Shown piece after piece: positions 1-10,112 of a DNA stretch of 64,000 nt. Source of the stretch: Siphonodentalium dalli (taxonomy: Eukaryota; Mollusca; Scaphopoda; Gadilida; Siphonodentaliidae); contig CP136069.1 in assembly GCA_032622095.1 (NCBI GenBank), forward strand, positions 19,109,326-19,173,325, written 5' to 3'. The notes beneath the pieces are model-generated. The model did no database searches, was not told where the DNA came from, and worked only from the letters and a program-made list of their open reading frames with translations. Position numbers and translations under genes: made by a program. Numbering within the stretch: position 1 is the first letter of the stretch; each line of letters begins with the position of its first letter.

Positions 1-435
1 CTTACAATATAAGTCACTCGAGGCTACTTCAGTCTGTGTATTTTGGGCTGTATAATTAGATAATTGCACTGCAGATCTTTTTGTTTACATATGTATTGAT
101 CTGGGAATAATGAAAATGACCCATTTTAAATTTAATGCAGTATTTATATTGATATCAATGGCTTAATTCAGGACATATTAAATTTTATTACACTCTTGTT
201 CCTAGAAGTACAGTGTTATTGCTGTTGCATATTCACAAATCCGTATGGAACGTACGTTCCATACACATCTCGTTGACATAAAATGACGTACATGACGTTC
301 GCCTCAACCATGAAACTGGAACTATTTAAATAAAAGAATCATCACACATGACAAACACGCCCTGTATGAGCCTAAATAAACATTCTAATCATGTATTTTT
401 AATGCACGGATTCTAGGACGCGAAGCGTGTAATAA
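1..435. other. Flotillin intron, no recognised feature
   Basis: AT-rich sequence with no ORF or repeat that I recognise. A short palindrome around GGAACGTACGTTCC lies at about 247-260. By position it should be intron between an upstream flotillin exon and 3813. Confidence 0.4.
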
Positions 436-565
436 ACACAGAACGACACGATGTGTAAATGGGTTTGTCGATACGGCACTCGTGCAAGCGCCTCTCGTTC
501 TATCCTTCCGCGACATCACTCGTGCCGTATCGACAAACCCATTTACACATCGTGTCGTTCTGTGT
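436..565. repeat. Large hairpin, 42-nt arms, with paired direct ACTCGT motifs
   Basis: Arms 436-477 and 524-565 are perfect reverse complements. Directly inside each arm is ACTCGT (478-483 and 518-523), in the same orientation rather than inverted. The loop is about 34 nt. Probably a foldback MITE; its boundaries and target duplication are not clear. Confidence 0.75.
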
Positions 566-767
566 ATAAATAACGTCTTTTTTGCATAAATTTTTATCTC
601 ATAATTTAAGTGTGTCCAAACAATTAAAGAATGATAAATTGCCAAGGAATATCAATGTGGTCATGTTTGTAACATGCATAGTATAGAAACCAGTAACTTT
701 AAGGCATTCCAGGTTGATTTTAATGAATAAAAATAGTATTTGCAGCATATTTGTCAACAGTCAACTA

Positions 768-1038
768 CAGTAATGCTCTAAATAATCGACTCCTTAACCA
801 CAGCAGAATTATGGGTAACTTTTCAGGATTTAGTCGCAAATATGCCTTGTTGCCATCCATCGGAAAGCTCCCCTAACTTTTCAGGATTTAGTCGCAAATA
901 TGGCTTGTTGCCATTCATCGGAAAGCTCTCACAGAGCTTTCCAATGAATGGCAACAAGCCATATTTGCGACTAAATCCTGAAAAGTTAACCATAATTCTG
1001 CTGTGTTTAAGGAGTCGATTATTTAGAGCGTAATACTG
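768..1038. mobile_element. TA-flanked foldback MITE (mariner-like), copy 1
   Basis: Starts CAGTAATGC and ends with the inverse, flanked by TA (766-767 and 1039-1040). The interior is almost all inverted repeat, with arms carrying AATCGACTCCTTAACCAC and TTTCAGGATTTAGTCG. The centre holds a partial third arm. TA target plus CAGT ends suggests Tc1/mariner mobilisation. No coding capacity. Confidence 0.8.
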
Positions 1039-1280
1039 TACCATAGGAATAAATTTTCTGCTATATGGTTGCTGTTGAGATAACAGGAAAACATTTGCTT
1101 TCATTGATCAAGCTGGTGGAACAAAGCCATTTTGAAGTTTTATGTCATCTGAAAAAAGTGCTGTTACACACAGGTAACATTTTGGGGGAAATAATTTAAA
1201 GTGTTGATGTAATCTGCTCCTTCAGGATATGAGCATTTTAGTGATTGTAGCAATACACAATTTCCACCAATTTTGATGCA

Positions 1281-1696
1281 TAATCCGATTAAGCGTCCCT
1301 CAATTACTATTTATTTGGATTCGGGGTAATAATATTTGAGTCGAGGAACCCATCTATCAAAACTCAAGAGTTATTAGATATAGATTTTTGAAAAATATTA
1401 TTTTTTACCCTCGAGACTTATTAGTGGCCCAATAAAAAGTAGACGAGCCGACAGTCTCGGTCCAAATTGCGGATGAAGATGGATAAAGTTCTCTAAAATC
1501 AGGAGGATTTGTGTTGATAATAAGGCCAAATTTCGTCGAACAACATGTTGATAAATAATACGTTTCGGGCAATTTTATGCTATAGTTGACAGTATTTTTG
1601 GGCAATTAATCGATTCTGATAACTGAAGCAGCATTTCTAAAAATATTTTTGTTGGAATCTGATTATATGGGGACTATTGAATCGGATTGAGTGCCT
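1281..1696. mobile_element. Divergent TTAA-flanked MITE of the AGGTACTC family
   Basis: The right end reads CGGATTGAGTGCCT followed by TTAA (1697-1700); the interior has GAGTCGAGGAACCCATC as in the better copies at 17568 and 61734. The left end is degraded (AATCCGATTAAGCG near 1281). Its right TTAA is also the left TTAA of the next element. Confidence 0.6.
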
Positions 1697-1700
1697 TTAA

Positions 1701-2093
1701 CCCTTTACCCAACAGAAGGCCCCTGTGCCAATGCATTCTCTTATATATGCGAGTCGACCATAGGTCGCCTCGCATATATAAGAGAATGCATTGGCTTAAC
1801 ACATTAAAAATTATAAAATTGTTAAAGAATGTAAGAAAAAATGGTAAAAAGTGTTAAAAAAAGGATTTTTTTTAGGCCAATGCATTCTCTTATATATGCG
1901 AGGCGACCTATGTTCGACTCGCATATATAAGAGAATGCATTGGCACAGGGCATAACTGTAACTATCACAATGTGGTCAAGGACCCGGTTCCAATGATATC
2001 CATATTTGTATGGTTCTATTGAGACAGACCGAAGATATTTTAGGCTGTTGAAGCTTTATTTGGCCGGTTTTGGCCGGTTTGTTGGGTAAAGGG
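1701..2093. mobile_element. piggyBac-like MITE with two hairpins, copy 1
   Basis: Flanked by TTAA (1697-1700, 2094-2097), with inverted ends CCCTTTACCCAAC and GTTGGGTAAAGGG. TTAA targets with CCC ends are typical of piggyBac. Inside are two hairpins built on GCATTCTCTTATATATGCGA, separated by an AT-rich spacer with AATTGTTAAAGAATGTAAGA. No ORF. Confidence 0.85.
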
Positions 2094-2097
2094 TTAA

Positions 2098-3013
2098 ACT
2101 AATAAACCAGTAATGCCACGTATAACACAGACTTGATTATAGTCGATTTTTCAACAACTTATACAACCAGTATTAAAAATATTACGCAATAAATATGTTT
2201 TTGAATGTTTGATACGCATAATGGCTTTTTCTGTATATGTTCAGATTATCGAACCACCGTGAAAAAGATAAATTAAACAAATATAACGGTACTTTTTGTT
2301 AACAGTGCATCAGGTTGCCCTAACAGCATCATAGCAATTCAGCAGGACTCAACCGCATCATAGTACATTAGCAGGACCACTTGACCAGGGGTGACATAAT
2401 CATCTCTTACATTCACCTTAATATTAGATTTCAGCACATTTTGTTTATTAGTGCTTTATTGATTTATTGTGTAGTCACTAGAGGAATGTGACTTCAGGAA
2501 TGATTTATTTTTCATAAATTGTGTCTTGATTGCATAGCTATGCCTATAAGGTGTGTCTGATAAATGTATATCAAGTTGTTGACTTAGCAGTGCATGGATT
2601 AATTGTATACCAACCCAGACTAAATTGGGAATTGAATCGTTTATACCAATAAAAATCTTCTACTAGTATAACTAAGTGGTTATGAGGGAAAATCGATAGA
2701 TTATACATGGATGCATTGCTACATCTATCTCCATCAATTAATATTGTTGTATTGGTGCTTATGGTCAATCAATATCTCTATGCAATGGGATAATTCATGG
2801 ACCAATATGTAAGCTGCATTGTCATTGGTCAATAAAAAATGGGGTTCAGTACAGGTGTCAAAAGTTCTGCTTAGAGAATTTACTGTAATTTTATTGTAAT
2901 GGAAGTTGTATTTTGATACAATTATGATGTGTTATGCCAGATTTTCTTACACATATAAAGATGGAAATAAATTGAAAATCAAACATCTGATTTATCCTCT
3001 AGTGTTTAGAAAT
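2098..3013. other. Intron, nothing recognised
   Basis: AT-rich intron sequence. No exon-like frame with splice sites, and no family match to the other repeats in this window. Confidence 0.35.
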
Positions 3014-3017
3014 TTAA

Positions 3018-3537
3018 AGATACGGGAGGCCTTGGCGGTGGGTATGCTGTTAAAATAATCACCTCCCGTCAAAAACCGCCATAAACAGAAGGAATAGTAA
3101 GATATAGACAGACTTTGTTCTTATGCCGAAATATGGCATATTATGTTATTATCAACTTTTCCCCCTTTGTTATGTAAACAAAAGCAAAAAATGTTACGTT
3201 TCCTGGCTTTTGTTTAGATTTGGATATCGTAAACATAAAGAGCGTTATTTGTTACTGTTTTCGTGATATGGAAATAATAAAGAGCGTTTATATCATTTTT
3301 GTGTGATTAACCAATAGAATTGCGTTGTGTTATGTAAACAGAAGCACAACTTCTGTAACACGATCAGGCTCTTGTTTACGTACATCATCGTACGTCTTGA
3401 CGACAATATACTATTTACGCGCTGATTATGTTTGGCATATGAGCGGAACTATATATTTTGGTGTTCCTTCTGTTGATGGCGTTTTGAACAAATATACATA
3501 TTTCTGAAACGAACGCCGCCCGTGCCTTTAATAAAGT
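3018..3537. mobile_element. TTAA-flanked MITE with AGATACGGG ends
   Basis: Flanked by TTAA at 3014-3017 and 3538-3541. Left end AGATACGGGAGGC, right end GCCGCCCGTGCCT, an imperfect inverted repeat. A reverse-oriented fragment lies near 6930-7252. The ends resemble the AGGTACTC family, suggesting the same TTAA-specific transposase. Confidence 0.6.
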
Positions 3538-3812
3538 CTTATTACAGTTAGATCCATTTAAAAGATGGAAATAAATTGAGAATCAAACATCTGATTTATC
3601 CCAGTGTTTTCAAAATTGATGAAGTTTTATTAGTTAGATCCATTGGCAGTGATTTATTTTTGGTACTAGTATATTGCAGCACTTTTTATATGTTTTAGTC
3701 TTAACAGTAGATTTAATTACTGTTTAAGATGAATTATTTGCAAAATTCATTTGTAATTATTTTCCTATTATTTGTCATAATTCATGACCTCATCAAAGTT
3801 TTTTTCTTTTAG

Positions 3813-3956
3813 GTCAAAATTCAAGCAAACAGCATTGAAATGCTTGCCACCGCGTGTGAGCTCTTCTTGGGTAAATCAGAGAGAGATATAAAGAAGGTCG
3901 CACAAGAGACTTTAGAGGGACATCAGAGGGCAATTATGGGAAATATGACAGTTGAG
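3813..3956 (+). CDS. FLOT1: Flotillin-1, first exon in window (SPFH/PHB domain part)
   Basis: Flotillin-1 is a membrane scaffold protein that associates with the inner leaflet of the plasma membrane and endosomes, oligomerises with flotillin-2 and marks clathrin-independent microdomains. This exon encodes 48 codons ([13 protein letters not shown]...MTVE) of the SPFH/PHB domain and includes the family motif [11 protein letters not shown] pyrimidine-rich tract and AG precede it (3811-3812), and the donor GTAAGT follows (3957). Both ends are phase 0. In human FLOT1 the matching segment starts near residue 71, so the first ~70 residues (with the acylated N-terminus) should lie in exons upstream of the window; none was found in 1-3800. 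Choice of FLOT1 over FLOT2 rests on the later exons. Confidence 0.93.
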
Positions 3957-3963
3957 GTAAGTA

Positions 3964-4350
3964 CAGTAATGCCCTAAATAATCAACTCCTTAACCACAGA
4001 GAATTTTTCTGGATTTAGTCGAAAATATGGCTTGTTGCTTGTTTCCGATGAATGGCAACAAGCCATATTTCCGACTAAATCCTGATAAATTACCCATAAT
4101 TCTCAGTGAGAGGTCTCCGATGAATGGCAACAAGCCATATTTCCAACTAAATCCTGAAAAATTACCCATGATTCTCAGTGAGAGCTTTCTGATGAATGGC
4201 AACAAGCCATATTTCCGACTAAATCCTGAAAAATTACCCATAATTCTCAGTGAGAGCTCTCTGATGAATGGCAACAAGCCATATTTCTGATTAAATCCTG
4301 AAAAATTACCCATAATTCTCAGTGAGAGCTTTCCGATGAATGGCAACAAG
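3964..4350. mobile_element. TA-flanked foldback MITE, copy 2, with tandemly expanded arm
   Basis: Left end TA|CAGTAATGCCC directly after the flotillin donor at 3957. After the first arm, the opposite arm is repeated four to five times in tandem (unit about 65 bp, each with GATGAATGGCAACAAGCCAT). The right TA end is missing; a hAT-like MITE abuts it. Confidence 0.75.
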
Positions 4351-4354
4351 CTAG

Positions 4355-4530
4355 CGGGCTAGCATCACCAAATTCACCCTCTAGGGACCTCATTCTGCTT
4401 ACACCTCAGCAGAATGAGGTTCCCAGAGGGTGAATTTGGTGATGCTGGCCCGCTATGTGGGGTAGCATCACTAAATTCACCCTCTGGGGATCTCATTCTG
4501 CAAATGACAGACACCCTATTTCAAGGCTTG
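4355..4530. mobile_element. hAT-like hairpin MITE (CAGAATGAGG family), copy a
   Basis: Two hairpin modules of CAGAATGAGGTCCCCAGAGG type with GATGCTAGCCCGC at the tip, ending in AAATGACAGACACCCTATTT and CAAGGCTTG. Same family as the complete copy at 63033. Confidence 0.65.
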
Positions 4531-5761
4531 GGTATGTTCAAGCATGTTCACGAATCGGGCTACCGATTCAATTCGATCACAGGATTCGAATATTTTCGAA
4601 TCGCCCTTCTTGACATTCTTGTTGGTGATAAAGAACACGAACTTGAAGATGCAGTGTTCTAAATTTTTTCACGCTCACTAAAGCAAGCACATTTGTCGAA
4701 ATGAACACTCATACTGAGTACGTGCTTTCATAAATCTGATATATGTCTGAAAGTTTACCTTACCTGCTGTTTTGTCTTGTTGCATTAATTTGTACCATAT
4801 ACCTCCCAATGACGTAACAGTAATATTCAGTGCATTTCTCATAGGATCATGCAAATGTAGGACACGTCATTGGACATATTGAAAACATTTTACGAATACG
4901 ATCAATTTTATTAATCAGAGATATGTTCATCTAGGCATTCTTTAAATGTATGTACAGCTATGCTCTAATTAATCGATCCCTTTATCAAGGTTATGGGCCG
5001 GTAATGGCCGCCGTCATACCACCTCCACCGCAGTAATCTAGTCCGTTACCGGCGTACACCATTGTAGTATTTTCTGTGACTGCCTTACACCGCGGTCATT
5101 TTCCCAAACAACCGCGATTGAAAAATCTGCTGAATAGAAATGTTTTTTATCTGTCTTATTCAAGTCGGCCTATAATTTGCATTAATATATTAAGAAACTG
5201 GCCTTTCATTCCTTGCATGAAACTAAATATATTTTAGAGTACTAATGAATCTTCAAATTCAATTCAAAATATGCCGGCTCAATCTACATGCAACTCCAAC
5301 GCGATAATAAAAACACACCACCTCACAGTGTGTATTTATTTTATTCTGTCCCACTTGTTTAAAAAAATATTTATCAGAAAATATTTATTAGTATCTGAGT
5401 ACTCGACATCTATAAGAATGATAGTAGGTCACGATGTACGGTAAACGTGCACGTCCTTTACCGGACTCACTGCATAGACCCCCATTCAATGACTGCCGTA
5501 TAATCCCTTTGATGTATCTATTGCTCCGACAAAATTTATTGCACGTGACTGCAACTTGCAATTTCTACTGGATGATGTCACATCGGAATGATGTTTTTTT
5601 AAAGCCCAGAAATGAGCATTATACGACATGTTCTCATATTGAATGAGGCAATAGCGCGAACCCATGTACATGAATATATTCAAATGACATTGTGCAGTCT
5701 AATATCATTTTCTTCAAATTCGAAATGGATAAACATGACATCAATAGTAAATGTCTATTAA
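4531..5761. other. Intron, GC-richer patch but nothing identified
   Basis: Includes a short block of GATTCGAAT-type repeats (4550-4605) related to the hAT MITE at 28510, and a stretch at 4990-5110 rich in CCGGTAA/CCGC. No coding exon seen. Confidence 0.3.
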
Positions 5762-6144
5762 CCCTTTACCCAACAGAACGGCCCTGTGCCAATGCATTCT
5801 CTTATATATGCGAGTCGACCATAGGTCGCCTCGCATATATAAGAGAATGCATTGGCTTAACACATTAAAAATTATAAAATTGTTAAAGAATGTAAGAAAA
5901 AATTGGTAAAAAGTGTTAAAAAAAGATTTTTTTTAGGCCAATGCATTCTTTTATATATGCGAGGCGACCTATGGTCGACTCGCATATATAAGAGAATGCA
6001 TTGGCACAGGGCATAACTGTAACCATCACAATGTGGTCAATGAGCCGGTTCCAATGATATCCATATTTGTATGGTTTTATTGAGACAGACCCAAGATAAT
6101 TTAGGCTGTTGCAGCTTTATTTGGCCGGTTTGTTGGGTAAAGGG
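5762..6144. mobile_element. piggyBac-like MITE with two hairpins, copy 2
   Basis: TTAA at 5758-5761 and 6145-6148, inverted ends CCCTTTACCCAAC/GTTGGGTAAAGGG. Nearly identical to copies at 1701 and 33076, so recently active. It lies against a hAT-like MITE (from about 6149) that may have been its target. Confidence 0.88.
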
Positions 6145-6148
6145 TTAA

Positions 6149-6420
6149 ACTAAACTAAAAAAGAAATAGAATCTAGTTTTCTATAGAAATTTGATAATAG
6201 AGAAACTTTCCAGAGAAGATGAGGCCTAAGCAGAATGAGGTCCCCAGAGGGTGAATATAGTGATGCTAGCCCACTATGTGGGATAGCGTCACTAAATTCA
6301 CCCTCTGGGGACCTCATTCTGCAAATGACAGACTCACTAAACTCAGGCTTTGTTGATCTATAATCTGCTGATAAATTCTGCAATTATCAGACACACTAAA
6401 TTCAGGCTTGACTGACAATA
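6149..6420. mobile_element. hAT-like hairpin MITE, copy b (partial)
   Basis: Carries the family interior (AAACTAAACTAAAA, then GAAACTTTCCAGAGAAGATG) and the right hairpin CAGAATGAGGTCCCCAGAGG...CTCATTCTGCAAATGACAGA, followed by CACTAAACTCAGGCTT. The left half is missing. It ends about 70 bases before the exon at 6489. Confidence 0.65.
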
Positions 6421-6488
6421 AATTTATTGGAATTTGATCCTGAACTATTTGATTTTCATTACTATTGTGTTTGTTTGAAAATTTTCAG

Positions 6489-6608
6489 GAAATTTACAAA
6501 GACAGGAAGAAGTTCTCGAAGGCCGTTTTCGAAGTTGCTTCAACAGATCTGATAAACATGGGAATAAACGTAGTGAGCTACACAATCAAAGATATCCGGG
6601 ATGATGAG
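6489..6608 (+). CDS. FLOT1: Flotillin-1 exon (SPFH domain, EIYKDRKKF segment)
   Basis: Forty codons beginning [18 protein letters not shown] and ending IRDDE. The segment [16 protein letters not shown] is a hallmark of the flotillin SPFH domain and is closer to FLOT1 than to FLOT2. The acceptor is ATTTTCAG (6481-6488). The donor is GTGATT at 6609, a valid GT but weaker than the other donors in the gene, so this exon may be spliced less efficiently. Phase 0 at both ends. The next exon continues with GYLKSLG, as in vertebrate FLOT1. Confidence 0.93.
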
Positions 6609-7185
6609 GTGATTTATTTAAACAGAAATTTTGTCACGCGCATTATACGTCAGTTATAAAACTCTTATTTGGTGCATCTACAACTACTATGATAGTAAAT
6701 TCCTTATTTGGAATGTATTATTATTATATATAGGTTAGGTGAAAATACTAACTGGATTGAAAAATATTCATCTCTTTGCAAGAACAATGATATTATGTTC
6801 ACATTTTCTGTCTGATCATTTCCAAATCATGAAGTAATTTTGATTAGCTAGATTTTGAACTGACAGCGGGTAGAATGGGTCGATTAAAATCAAATTTGGT
6901 GTGATTTGAATTCGATTGTTGATGGCGCCAATAATTTTATCTCCACATTCCACAGCGTAATAGAACATTTAATTGGACGATCCGGTAGTTCCGAGTGTTT
7001 GTCTATAAACAAATGGTGCTGTAACGTTTTTGATGTTTGTTTTCATAACAAAGCGTACAAACGTGATAATAACATGCAATGAACATCATAGTTATGATTG
7101 GTATAAGAACAACATTTGTCTATTTTATAATATTCTTTCTGTTTATGGCGGTTTTAGCGAATGTGGCCATTTTAACAGCTATACC

Positions 7186-7252
7186 CACAGTGAAGGCCAC
7201 CCGTAGCCACAGTGAAGGCCACCCGTACCCACAGTGAAGGCCACCCGTATCT
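7186..7252. repeat. 21-bp minisatellite at the end of a TTAA MITE fragment
   Basis: Three copies of a unit CCACAGTGAAGGCCACCCGTA. The last runs into ACCCGTATCT|TTAA, the end of a TTAA-flanked MITE (same family as 3018-3537, reverse orientation), so the array is an expansion of the element's terminal region. Confidence 0.6.
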
Positions 7253-7311
7253 TTAACAATTTGGAAATCATGAACTTCTGAAACTCTAATTACGACGTCT
7301 TTGCATACATA

Positions 7312-7554
7312 CAGTAATGCCCTATTTAATCGACTCCTTTAACCACAGCAGAATTATGGGTAACTTTTCAGGATTTAGTCGGAAATATGGCTTGTTGCCA
7401 TTCATCGGAAAGCTCTCCCCGAGAGCTTTCCGATGAATGGCAACTCCCCGAGAGCTTTCCGATGAATGGCAACAAGCCATATTTCCGACTAAATCCTGAA
7501 AAGTTACCCATAATTCCGCTGTGGTTATGGAGTCGATTAATTAGGGCATTGCTG
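7312..7554. mobile_element. TA-flanked foldback MITE, copy 3
   Basis: TA at 7310-7311 and 7555-7556; ends CAGTAATGCCC / GGGCATTGCTG. Nearly perfect inverted repeat along its whole length, with a duplicated GAGAGCTTTCCGATGAATGG in the centre. Confidence 0.85.
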
Positions 7555-7595
7555 TACCATCAATTATCATACAACACAAGAGCCCATTTATAAAA

Positions 7596-7699
7596 CCATT
7601 ATAGTCAGTAAGAACTCCATTATAGTCAGTAAGAATACCATTATAGTCAGTAAGAACTCCATTATAGTCAGTAAGAATGCCATTATAATCAGTAAATAT
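7596..7699. repeat. 21-bp minisatellite
   Basis: Five copies of a unit close to CCATTATAGTCAGTAAGAACT in the intron before the exon at 8078, with little divergence. Confidence 0.75.
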
Positions 7700-7769
7700 A
7701 CTTTAAATGTGCTGTTGGGACATGTGTTTACTGGTATATGAGAGACAAGTTACTTCTCCCTGGGACATA

Positions 7770-7891
7770 CAGTAATGCCCTAATTAATCGACTCCTTTAA
7801 CCACACCAGAATTATGGGTAACTTTTCAGGATTTAGTCGGAAATATGGCTTGTTGCCATTCATCGGAAAGCTCTCAATTAGGGCATTACTG
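7770..7891. mobile_element. TA-flanked foldback MITE, copy 4, one arm deleted
   Basis: TA|CAGTAATGCCC at 7768-7780 and GGGCATTACTG|TA ending 7893. One long arm is present; the other is reduced to its outermost bases. The intact termini show that the internal deletion did not remove the ends. Confidence 0.75.
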
Positions 7892-8077
7892 TACTTACAT
7901 ATAACAATATATTCATACTTCTGGTTTGAAAATTTCACATTTTTCTATATAATGCGCTTAAATCTAAACAGAGCATTAACAGAAACCATTTCCATGCACA
8001 GCATTGTACACACAGTTGATCATTAATTTAATGTGATTTACATGCCCTTCACCTTGTTGCTGTGGTTGGTTTTCCAG

Positions 8078-8173
8078 GGTTACTTGAAGTCTTTGGGTAT
8101 GCCAAGAACAGCCCAAGTGAAGAGAGATGCCAGAATTGGAGAAGCAGAAGCAAGAAAGGAGGCTGGTATCAAG
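8078..8173 (+). CDS. FLOT1: Flotillin-1 exon (end of SPFH, start of coiled coil)
   Basis: Thirty-two codons ([18 protein letters not shown]...AGIK). It joins the end of the SPFH domain to the flotillin helical region; the [10 protein letters not shown] stretch is one of the EA-rich repeats typical of flotillins. Acceptor TTTTCCAG, donor GTACGT at 8174, phase 0. A fragment of a TTAA-flanked MITE starts about 25 bases after the donor and a hAT-like hairpin MITE fills most of the rest of this short intron, so little unique intron sequence remains. Confidence 0.94.
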
Positions 8174-8195
8174 GTACGTGTCCAATCTAGGGTTT

Positions 8196-8360
8196 CATTT
8201 AAAGATGCATTATCCGAATTAACGCGAACAAATTACTATTTCTTTGGCTTCGGGGGTAAAAAATATTTTGATTCGAGCCAAGGAACCCACCCATCAAAGC
8301 TCAGAGTGATCAAATATAAATTTTTTAAGTTTGTTATTTCTCGAGATGTGCAATTATTAG
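8196..8360. mobile_element. Fragment of AGGTACTC-family TTAA MITE
   Basis: Contains TACTATTTCTTTGGCTTCGG and GAGCCAAGGAACCCACCCAT as in the full copies at 34946 and 36331. Both termini are lost or degraded. Confidence 0.55.
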
Positions 8361-8721
8361 TGGGCTAGGATCACTAAATTCACCCACTGGGGACCTCGTT
8401 CTGGACAGGCCTCATCTTCTCTGAAAAGTTTCTTTATTAGCACATAGGTTTTATTCGTTTTTAGTTTAGATTCGCTATATCCCCAAATTGGCGGACGACA
8501 CATTGAGTAATAGAGGTTCCCAATGGGTGTACATCACAATATTCTCCATTTGGGAACTTCAATCTGAGTCTATATCTCCCATACCAGTTGAGACCAAAGC
8601 ATAATGAAGTCCCCAGAGGGTGAATTTGGTGATGTTAGCCTGCTATGCATGGTAGCATCATTAAATTCACCCTCTGGGGACCTCATTCTGTAAATGACTG
8701 GCACACTAAATTACGACTTGC
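8361..8721. mobile_element. hAT-like hairpin MITE, copy c
   Basis: Left hairpin half (GGATCACTAAATTCACCC), spacer with CTTTATTAGCAC, and right hairpin GAAGTCCCCAGAGGG...CTCATTCTGTAAATGACTGG, ending CACTAAATTACGACTTG. It occupies most of the intron between the exons at 8078 and 8740. Confidence 0.65.
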
Positions 8722-8739
8722 CTTTCTTCATGTTTACAG

Positions 8740-8892
8740 GAAGCTGAGGCAGAGGAAAGAAGAATGGCTTCTAGATACGCTAACGACATTGAGATTGCTA
8801 AAGCCAAACGAGATTTTGAGGTGAAGAAAGCCATATACGACATGGAGATCCAGACCAAGAAGTCAGTGTCAGATTTGGCTTATGACCTCCAG
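8740..8892 (+). CDS. FLOT1: Flotillin-1 exon (helical EA-rich region)
   Basis: Fifty-one codons ([20 protein letters not shown]...LAYDLQ) of the helical flotillin domain, rich in Glu, Ala, Lys and Arg as expected for a coiled coil that drives homo- and hetero-oligomerisation. The segment DLAYDLQ matches DLAYQLQ of vertebrate FLOT1. Acceptor TGTTTACAG, donor GTAAAA at 8893, phase 0. The acceptor lies only about 20 bases beyond the end of a hAT-like MITE. Confidence 0.94.
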
Positions 8893-9867
8893 GTAAAATA
8901 TTTGCTCATCGTTAGAAGAAAGTCAACAAAATTGATAATACTTAATATTTTAATGAATTTCAAATTGCAGTTTACAATTAGGAACACTTTCAAGAGAAGG
9001 CCCAATGGCCTGTGGCATTTTTGTTCCCCAACATTTCGGCGGAGGATTATAGTAATGACCCTCGTCCATGCGTGTATCCATCCGGAACTTTGTCCGAGTC
9101 TCTATTCTGTCATTTTCTGGTAAAATTTTTTTTTTTTTAATTTGGCAAATATATCAACCAGTGTGGGAACCTGCGCACCTACAATTTTGAGTTCGGTCAG
9201 ACTCATTTTGCCCGATTTATTGGCCTTTTCCGACATAGAATCGTACATCATGGGACTCATCTTTTGTTCCAAGCCTGAATTCCATCATTTTCCAGTAAAT
9301 TTGTTTTTAACTTGGCACAGATGTCAACCAGCATGGGGACCTGCGCACCTGTGATTTTGAGTTCAGTCATTTTGGCGGAGTTAATGCCATATTGCGATCT
9401 AGAAATGTTTTATGTTTTTTATTTTAGAGTTATTGACCCTTTCTCAACACATTGAAGATGTGCAACATATTTAGTGAATATGAACTTTCTATCATATTGA
9501 TGTAATCAATTCCTCCAACAGGTTGTACTCTAGGGATCTGAAACGAATAAATCCTTACAAACCTGCCATCTTCGACGGGGGACATTTTTGTTACCGACCT
9601 TTCTAGATTTATCCTTCTTTGTTTATAATTGTTTTCTGTCTGTTCGCGCTAATATCTCAGCCATGGTTTATCAGATCTCAATTAAATTTTGTATGGAGGG
9701 TTGCCATGGTAAGTGCTTTCAAAAGAGTACCCAATCACATCAGGCAAAGAAACACTTATGGATCCATATTTAATTTAGCGTAAGTTGAACTTCCTCACAA
9801 ATCAAATAATGGCAATCTGTGGCTTGTTTCTCTGCTGGTCATTTCCTCATATTATCGAGGTGCTTAA

Positions 9868-10108
9868 CCATTCCATGACAGGAGCTTCCTGAAATTTTGC
9901 GAAAACCCTGTGCCAGTGCATGCTCTAATATATGTGAGTCTCCCATAGGGAGCCTCATATATATAAGAGAATACATTGGCCTAACAATATTTACCTTGAC
10001 CTTGTAAGCCAGTGCATTCTCTTATAATATACGAGGCTCCCTATATAAGAGAATGCACTGGCACAGGGTCTTTATTGCTGCACCAGTGCAACTCCTGTCA
10101 TGAGAGGA
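9868..10108. mobile_element. TTAA-flanked hairpin MITE, second piggyBac-like family, copy 1
   Basis: TTAA at 9864-9867 and 10109-10112. Ends CCATTCCATGACAGGAG and CTCCTGTCATGAGAGG are inverted repeats. The interior has the same GTGCATTCTCTTATA hairpin module as the CCCTTTACCC family, although the termini differ. Confidence 0.75.
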
Positions 10109-10112
10109 TTAA

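Noticed and set aside
240-265. Palindrome around GGAACGTACGTTCC as a regulatory site
   Set aside because: Short palindromes are frequent in this sequence and there is no promoter or gene start nearby.
4027-4349. Open frames with MNGNKPYFRLNPEKLPIIL repeats
   Set aside because: They are translations of the foldback MITE arms, which also appear at 842, 7387, 7814, 16798 and 29412.
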